This document shows, one piece after another, positions 5,864 through 8,941 of a stretch of DNA of 8,941 bases. Every line of letters starts with the position of its first letter. The stretch's first letter is position 1. Origin of the DNA: Mycoplasma sp. CAG:877 (lineage in GTDB: Bacteria > Bacillota_I > Bacilli_A > RF39 > UBA660); contig HF992492.1 in NCBI GenBank assembly GCA_000433455.1, forward strand, positions 1 through 8,941, written 5' to 3'. The translations under genes were made by a program, and so were the position numbers. The notes under the pieces were generated by a model. That model was given only the letters and a program-made list of their open reading frames with translations. It made no database searches and was not told the origin of the DNA.

Positions 5864-6789
5864 TGGTTAAAACATTAACAGAAGATTTTGAAACCTTTAT
5901 TGATACAATCAGTTTAGATAAAAAACTAAAAAATGACATTATTGATAAGCATACAAGTTTAACTAATATGATTCAAGAAGACCATCCAGATGGATATAAT
6001 ATAAATAGAACTAGAATTAGCGGTTCTTATGGGAAAGACACCGAAATAAATGAGTTTGATCCTAATAAGAACCCAGATGTTGACATTGTTGTAATACTTG
6101 ATACAGATTTAGATAATGTTGAACAAATTAATAAAGACTTTTATGATTATCTAGTCGATAAAAAAGCTTCCGTAGTACAAGAAGTAAGACAACAAAGTAA
6201 TTCGATTGGATTAAAATACAAAAATATTGATGTTGATATTGTTCTAGCAAAAGATAACGAAGATGGAAGCATAAAAATAACTTCAGATAAAAAGCAAACT
6301 TGGATAGATAGCAATTGTTTAAGACAAATAGATTACATGACAGAACAAAACAAAAAATACACGACATTTGGGTATAAAAAGTTGATGAAATTATTTAAAT
6401 ATTTAAATAAAGAAGTCCTTAACAATAAAATAAAATCTTATACCCTTGAAATGTTAGTACACCAATGTGTTCCGACCAACAGAGTTGATTTAAAAATATG
6501 GAATGCATTTTCAGAAACTTTAGGAAATATTGCAGAATTAAAAAATATCGAAGATATTAAGGATTGCTGTGATTCATCTAAAAAAGGTTATGATGATAAG
6601 GATAAAAATGGATTTATATATTTCAAAGAAGAAATAAATGAATTATATAAAAAATCACTAGATGCTATAAATGGCGATAGAAAAAAATGGGAAGAAATAT
6701 TTGGAAGCAGGTTTCCTGAACAACCAGTAAAAAAGGTTGAAAACAATAATCAATATGATAAAAAGCAAACACCATGGTGTTATAAATAA
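5863..6789 (+). CDS. CD-NTase (cGAS/DncV-like nucleotidyltransferase) of a CBASS system
   Basis: It makes a cyclic di- or trinucleotide alarm signal from NTPs after phage infection. Protein of 308 residues. SGSYGKDT (residues 53-60) is the nucleotidyltransferase GS motif. DVDIVVI gives the metal-binding Asp72 and Asp74, and the third Asp is in NIDVDIVLA (Asp123/Asp125). The C-terminal helical half contains WEEIFGSRFP (276-285), a hallmark near the end of SMODS-type CD-NTases. GGGGG lies just before the start, which overlaps the previous stop. In this frame the chain ends ...TPWCYK, although enzymes of type II CBASS usually end in a Gly or Ala that is conjugated by Cap2. A slippery A AAA AAG at 6729-6735 offers an alternative end in Gly. 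The product and clade cannot be read from sequence. Confidence 0.9.
   Translation: MVKTLTEDFETFIDTISLDKKLKNDIIDKHTSLTNMIQEDHPDGYNINRTRISGSYGKDTEINEFDPNKNPDVDIVVILDTDLDNVEQINKDFYDYLVDKKASVVQEVRQQSNSIGLKYKNIDVDIVLAKDNEDGSIKITSDKKQTWIDSNCLRQIDYMTEQNKKYTTFGYKKLMKLFKYLNKEVLNNKIKSYTLEMLVHQCVPTNRVDLKIWNAFSETLGNIAELKNIEDIKDCCDSSKKGYDDKDKNGFIYFKEEINELYKKSLDAINGDRKKWEEIFGSRFPEQPVKKVENNNQYDKKQTPWCYK
6729..6740 (+). other. Slippery heptamer giving an alternative Gly C-terminus
   Basis: In the CD-NTase frame the codons are GTA AAA AAG, forming A_AAA_AAG, the dnaX-type -1 frameshift heptamer. After a -1 slip the next codons are GGT (6735-6737) and TGA (6738-6740), so the protein ends ...PVKKG at residue 291. 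A seventh A in the run would do the same. The resulting TGA overlaps the TTG start of the E2-like gene as TTGA. No strong downstream stimulatory structure was seen. Confidence 0.4.
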
Positions 6790-7261
6790 TAATGAAAAAA
6801 TAAATAACGCATTTAAAGTTAATGGATTTAAAGTTATTAACTATATTTATGCTAATGATTGTACTATTTATTATGTTTCAAAGGATTATTCAGAGAAATT
6901 TAATATTGATTTTAATGGTAAAATTACATTAGAAGTAAAAGTAAATTTTAATTTCTTTAAATTATTAACTCCATGCTTTTATCCAAGCTTTAAGGAAATC
7001 TCAAATATTATTCCAAAAAATGCAGATAACCATATTTATCCAAATGGAAATATCTGTTATGCTCCACCATTAAGGCCTATAAATGAAAAATGGGATTTTA
7101 TCAACTTTGTTAATGCAGTAGATTCTGTGATAAACAATTATTTTTCAAAAGAATATATAGGTATAGGCATTCTTATCGAATTAGACCACGGATTAAAAGG
7201 ATTAGAACAATATAATAATTTAATTTTCAAAAAAATATATTATAATAACATTAGTGAGTGA
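6737..7261 (+). CDS. Stand-alone E2-like (ubiquitin-conjugating fold) CBASS protein
   Basis: Protein of up to 174 residues. NHIYPNGNICYAPP carries the catalytic Cys107, preceded by His99 and the Asn-Gly turn, as in E2 enzymes and the E2 half of CBASS Cap2. A helix with WDFINFVNAVDSVINNYF follows, as expected after the active site. No E1 or JAB gene accompanies it, so this fits the short type II CBASS layout, where an E2-like protein alone acts on the CD-NTase C-terminus. The start is uncertain: TTG at 6737 or ATG at 6755, neither with a good ribosome binding site, and no later start exists in frame. It therefore overlaps the annotated CD-NTase end by at least 35 bases and is probably translated by coupling. 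The stop lies in a hairpin of element B. Confidence 0.8.
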   Translation: MKTIINMIKSKHHGVINNNEKINNAFKVNGFKVINYIYANDCTIYYVSKDYSEKFNIDFNGKITLEVKVNFNFFKLLTPCFYPSFKEISNIIPKNADNHIYPNGNICYAPPLRPINEKWDFINFVNAVDSVINNYFSKEYIGIGILIELDHGLKGLEQYNNLIFKKIYYNNISE

Positions 7262-7382
7262 TATTTATCATATCACTAGAGAAAGAGTTGTAGATATCTA
7301 CGACACTTGCTCCATTGAGGAATCTGTTCGAACTATTTAGTTTGAACTTGATATATAAATCAATCGAAAGATTGATTTTTTT
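7257..7382 (+). ncRNA. Element B: structured RNA-like repeat ending in a terminator
   Basis: Order of structures: perfect 8-bp hairpin AGTGATAT/ATATCACT (7257-7277, containing the E2 stop), GTTGTAG/CTACGAC hairpin (7287-7300), the conserved CTTGCTCCATTGAGGAATC, hairpin GTTCGAACTA/TAGTTTGAAC (7326-7347), and a terminator. The 3' half matches element A almost exactly. The 5' half matches element C, where the first hairpin has different bases but still pairs. This suggests selection for structure. It sits between the CBASS operon and the duplicated unknown gene. Confidence 0.5.
7358..7382 (+). terminator. Intrinsic terminator of element B
   Basis: AATCAATC, a GAAA loop, GATTGATT and a T run, identical to the terminator at 1490-1514. 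It would also end transcription of the CBASS operon. Confidence 0.8.
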
Positions 7383-7476
7383 GTGTCTTACAATGAAATC
7401 ATCCCAAAGAAAAAGATGATTACAATATTGAAATTTAATATTTAAATAATATAAATGATACTAAAAAATAGAAAAT

Positions 7477-7497
7477 CCACACTATACGTGGTATAAT
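7477..7497 (+). promoter_or_regulatory. Promoter with overlapping inverted repeat (unit 1)
   Basis: TGGTATAAT is an extended -10 (TATAAT at 7492-7497). CCAC (7477-7480) and GTGG (7488-7491) form an inverted repeat across seven bases that touches the -10, a typical operator position. The ATG at 7521 follows TGGAGG with seven bases between. Confidence 0.6.
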
Positions 7498-7520
7498 ATT
7501 ATATAGATGGAGGTTTTATT

Positions 7521-7718
7521 ATGATTAAAGAAACTGTTAAGTATCCTGAATTTTCTGAAATTGATTTTATAAGATTATATTGTGCAATGAATTTTAAAAA
7601 TGGTTGTTCTCCAATCATAAAACATTATGAATTAGAAAAAAAGTTATATAAATTTTATTCATTAACTGAATTTAGAAATTTATTTCAAGATATATGTCCT
7701 AAAAAAGATTACACATGA
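7521..7718 (+). CDS. Truncated 65-aa duplicate of the following gene
   Basis: Its N-terminal 65 residues equal those of the next gene except Tyr/Asn36, Lys/Arg44, Thr/Pro49 and Asn/Asp53. The stop TGA (7716-7718) is created by the duplication junction, so the protein ends exactly where unit 1 ends. It keeps its own promoter, ribosome binding site and start. It may be an inert by-product, or a free N-terminal domain that competes with or regulates the full-length protein. The function is unknown. Confidence 0.65.
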   Translation: MIKETVKYPEFSEIDFIRLYCAMNFKNGCSPIIKHYELEKKLYKFYSLTEFRNLFQDICPKKDYT

Positions 7719-7798
7719 AATCATCCCAAAGAAAAAGATGATTACAATATTGAAATTTAATATTTAAATAATATAAATGATACTAAAAAATAGAAAAT

Positions 7799-7819
7799 CC
7801 ACACTATACGTGGTATAAT
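7799..7819 (+). promoter_or_regulatory. Promoter with overlapping inverted repeat (unit 2)
   Basis: Exact copy of the unit 1 promoter: CCAC-N7-GTGG (7799-7813) followed by TATAAT (7814-7819). TGGAGG at 7830-7835 serves the ATG at 7843. Confidence 0.6.
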
Positions 7820-7842
7820 ATTATATAGATGGAGGTTTTATT

Positions 7843-8610
7843 ATGATTAAAGAAACTGTTAAGTATCCTGAATTTTCTGAAATTGATTTTATAAGATTAT
7901 ATTGTGCAATGAATTTTAAAAATGGTTGTTCTCCAATCATAAAACATAATGAATTAGAAAAAAAGTTATATAGATTTTATTCATTACCTGAATTTAGAGA
8001 TTTATTTCAAGATATATGTCCTAAAAAAGATTACACAAATTCAGAAAACAGTTATTTGAATTTGGGAACTGCCTTGAATACAGCTCAATTAGTTGGACTA
8101 CTAATACCTATACAAAGCACTGGAGAAACTAGTTCGATTATTTCTTACAATAATAAAATAGCACAAGAAATAATATCAAGTACTGATACGGAAATGGTTA
8201 ATAAAATGTCTAAATTATTTAATTTAATGCTTGACTTTGATAGCACTTCAAAAGAAAATCACTTTTATCAAACATCTGATGCTGGATTAGTATCAGATAA
8301 ACAATTTATTGATGAGCAAGTAGAAAGTTATACTAAGGCATTAAATTCTCCTGTTATGCCAGAAATTCAAGAATCAGGACCGGTATTAATTAAAAAAGCT
8401 AAATTATTTAATTTAATGCTTGATTTTGATAGCAGTTTAAAAGAAAATCGTTCTTATCAAACATCTGATGCTGAGGTAGTATCAGATAAACAATTTATTG
8501 ATGAACCAGTAGAAAATTATACTAAGGCGTTAAATTCTCCTATTATGTCAGAAATTCAAGAATCAGGACCGGTATTAATTAAAAAAATGAATAAAGACAC
8601 CAAGAAATAA
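7843..8610 (+). CDS. Unrecognised 255-aa protein with two 63-aa tandem repeats
   Basis: I do not recognise this protein. Residues 1-123 look like one folded domain: EIDFIRLYCAMNF, an acidic/basic helix ELEKKLYRFYSLPEF, and NLGTALNTAQLVGLL, helical and soluble, with no signal peptide. Residues 124-186 and 187-249 are tandem repeats of 63 residues that agree at 52 positions. Each starts KLFNLMLDFDS and ends ESGPVLIKK; the chain closes with NKDTKK. The repeat is acidic and Ser-rich, possibly extended. The gene sits just after the CBASS operon and element B, with its own operator-like promoter duplicated upstream. It could be a regulator or antitoxin-like protein, but nothing in the sequence proves this. 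Confidence 0.7.
   Translation: MIKETVKYPEFSEIDFIRLYCAMNFKNGCSPIIKHNELEKKLYRFYSLPEFRDLFQDICPKKDYTNSENSYLNLGTALNTAQLVGLLIPIQSTGETSSIISYNNKIAQEIISSTDTEMVNKMSKLFNLMLDFDSTSKENHFYQTSDAGLVSDKQFIDEQVESYTKALNSPVMPEIQESGPVLIKKAKLFNLMLDFDSSLKENRSYQTSDAEVVSDKQFIDEPVENYTKALNSPIMSEIQESGPVLIKKMNKDTKK
8212..8589 (+). repeat. In-frame 189-bp tandem repeat inside the gene
   Basis: 8212-8400 and 8401-8589 are direct repeats of 63 codons with scattered differences. They are more diverged than the 322-bp duplication, so this duplication is older. Confidence 0.9.
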
Positions 8611-8648
8611 TTGCCACTTTTTTCATTTTTTGATAAACTATATTTAGT

Positions 8649-8754
8649 GATTGATATTTATGTATCAATCCGTGTATTGGAAAAAAGTTGTAGATATCTA
8701 CGACACTCGCTCCATTTGAAATCAACTTACGGACTTAAAAGTTCGTGAGTTTTT
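8649..8754 (+). ncRNA. Element C: structured RNA-like repeat ending in a terminator
   Basis: Hairpin GATTGATA/TATCAATC (8649-8670), at the same place as the first hairpin of element B but with different paired bases. Then GTTGTAG/CTACGAC (8687-8704), CTCGCTCCATTTGAAATC, and a terminator ACGGAC-TTAAAA-GTTCGT (8729-8746) with a T run. AAGTTG (8685-8690) could instead pair with CAACTT (8723-8728), an alternative fold. The 5' half equals element B; the 3' half equals the first bases of the window. Confidence 0.5.
8729..8754 (+). terminator. Intrinsic terminator of element C
   Basis: ACGGAC (8729-8734) pairs with GTTCGT (8741-8746, one G-T pair) around TTAAAA, followed after GAG by TTTTTATTTT. 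Confidence 0.6.
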
Positions 8755-8770
8755 ATTTTATAAAAATATA

Positions 8771-8803
8771 ATGTTCTCTTTCTAGGAAGGAGGACATTTT
8801 TTT
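8771..8803 (+). promoter_or_regulatory. Hairpin with T run that contains the ribosome binding site
   Basis: ATGTTCTCTTT (8771-8781) pairs with AAGGAGGACAT (8787-8797, two G-T pairs) and is followed by seven T. It looks like an intrinsic terminator whose 3' arm is the AAGGAGG of the next gene, and whose T run overlaps the start codon. It could attenuate transcription and also block translation. Confidence 0.45.
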
Positions 8804-8941
8804 GCTTGAATTAAAAACCATTGAAGAACTTAAACCTAATACTAAACTACTAGAACTTATTAAAAACTTTACTTATAAAGAACAAATTAATAAAGAAAAA
8901 TTATTAGAATTAGGAAAAGATTATACCATTATGTCATTAGA
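8802..8941 (+). CDS. Unknown protein, N-terminal part only
   Basis: An open frame starts at TTG 8802, preceded by AAGGAGG at good distance, and runs off the window after 46 codons without a stop. The visible part begins (M)LELKTIEELKPNTK and is rich in Leu, Lys and Glu, probably helical. I see no motif that identifies it. It follows element C in the same way that other accessory genes here follow elements A and B. Confidence 0.5.
   Translation, partial: MLELKTIEELKPNTKLLELIKNFTYKEQINKEKLLELGKDYTIMSL

Larger units (their letters stand above)
7393..8036 (+). repeat. 322-bp direct tandem duplication (two units)
   Basis: Unit 1 is 7393-7714 and unit 2 is 7715-8036, with a period of exactly 322. 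Each unit holds the AATCATC/GATGATT hairpin, a promoter with an inverted repeat, the ribosome binding site and the first 64 to 65 codons of the downstream gene. The 128 bases before the start codon are identical. Only four bases differ (7626, 7651, 7665, 7677 in unit 1), all in the coding part and all changing an amino acid. Confidence 0.95.

Noticed and set aside
6128..6367. Minus-strand Leu/Phe/Cys-rich open frame within the CD-NTase gene
   Set aside because: It is opposite the conserved catalytic domain and lacks a ribosome binding site.
6729..6789. Programmed frameshift that fuses the CD-NTase to the E2-like protein
   Set aside because: The E2 frame is +1 relative to the CD-NTase, whereas the heptamer predicts -1, which stops after one codon. 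A fusion is therefore not supported.
1949..7261. TGA read as Trp throughout the genome (genetic code 4)
   Set aside because: glyS, the DUF6602-like gene and the CD-NTase use TGG for every Trp and contain no in-frame TGA. The relaxase also has a frameshift and some TGG, so local decay or foreign origin explains its TGA codons better.
7393..8036. CRISPR array or type III toxin-antitoxin RNA repeats
   Set aside because: There are only two 322-bp units, and they contain a promoter and coding sequence. No short regularly spaced repeats occur anywhere in the window.
8681..8760. Integron attC-like site in element C
   Set aside because: GTTGTAG does not fit the GTTRRRY core, no matching RYYYAAC partner was found, and no integrase is present.

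Overview
The window is strongly AT-rich and reads like a low-GC Gram-positive genome (Bacillota, or a related gut lineage). The pointers are AAGGAGG-type ribosome binding sites, TTGACA/TATAAT promoters, U-run terminators, and a glycyl-tRNA synthetase behind a T-box leader. The only clear core gene is glyS (minus strand, 3142-4509). Almost everything else looks accessory: defence, mobilisation, duplicated and unrecognised genes. The genetic code appears standard, because every Trp in glyS and in the defence genes is TGG.

Layout, left to right. Positions 1-225 hold the end of a repeated element, a bidirectional terminator and a structured intergenic stretch. An alpha/beta hydrolase (226-1257, minus) follows. 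A strong promoter (1366-1394) drives a short structured RNA-like element with its own terminator (element A, 1401-1514), followed by a small unknown gene (1556-1831). A strong hairpin precedes a decayed MobV-type relaxase (1949-3129), which carries two in-frame TGA codons and one frameshift. glyS lies convergent to it. The 586 bases between glyS and the next gene contain the T-box, its promoter, a CIRCE-like inverted repeat, a cluster of hairpins and a long AT-rich inverted repeat.

Positions 5105-7261 hold a compact three-gene operon with overlapping ends: a DUF6602-like PD-(D/E)XK nuclease candidate, a CD-NTase (cGAS/DncV-like nucleotidyltransferase), and a stand-alone E2-like protein with the expected catalytic cysteine. 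This is best read as a short type II CBASS anti-phage system. The CD-NTase would make a cyclic oligonucleotide on infection, the nuclease-like protein is the likely effector, and the E2-like protein would prime the CD-NTase by acting on its C-terminus. The annotated CD-NTase ends in Lys. However, a canonical A AAA AAG slippery heptamer near its 3' end would, after a -1 shift, give a protein ending in Gly, with the stop codon overlapping the E2 start.

Downstream, element B (7257-7382) resembles element A and is followed by a 322-bp tandem duplication. The duplication has produced a truncated 65-aa copy of an unrecognised 255-aa gene, and that gene itself contains two 63-aa tandem repeats. Element C (8649-8754) precedes a partial gene that runs off the right edge. 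Elements A, B and C each combine hairpins with an intrinsic terminator and each sit before an accessory gene. They look like an undescribed structured RNA or regulatory repeat family.
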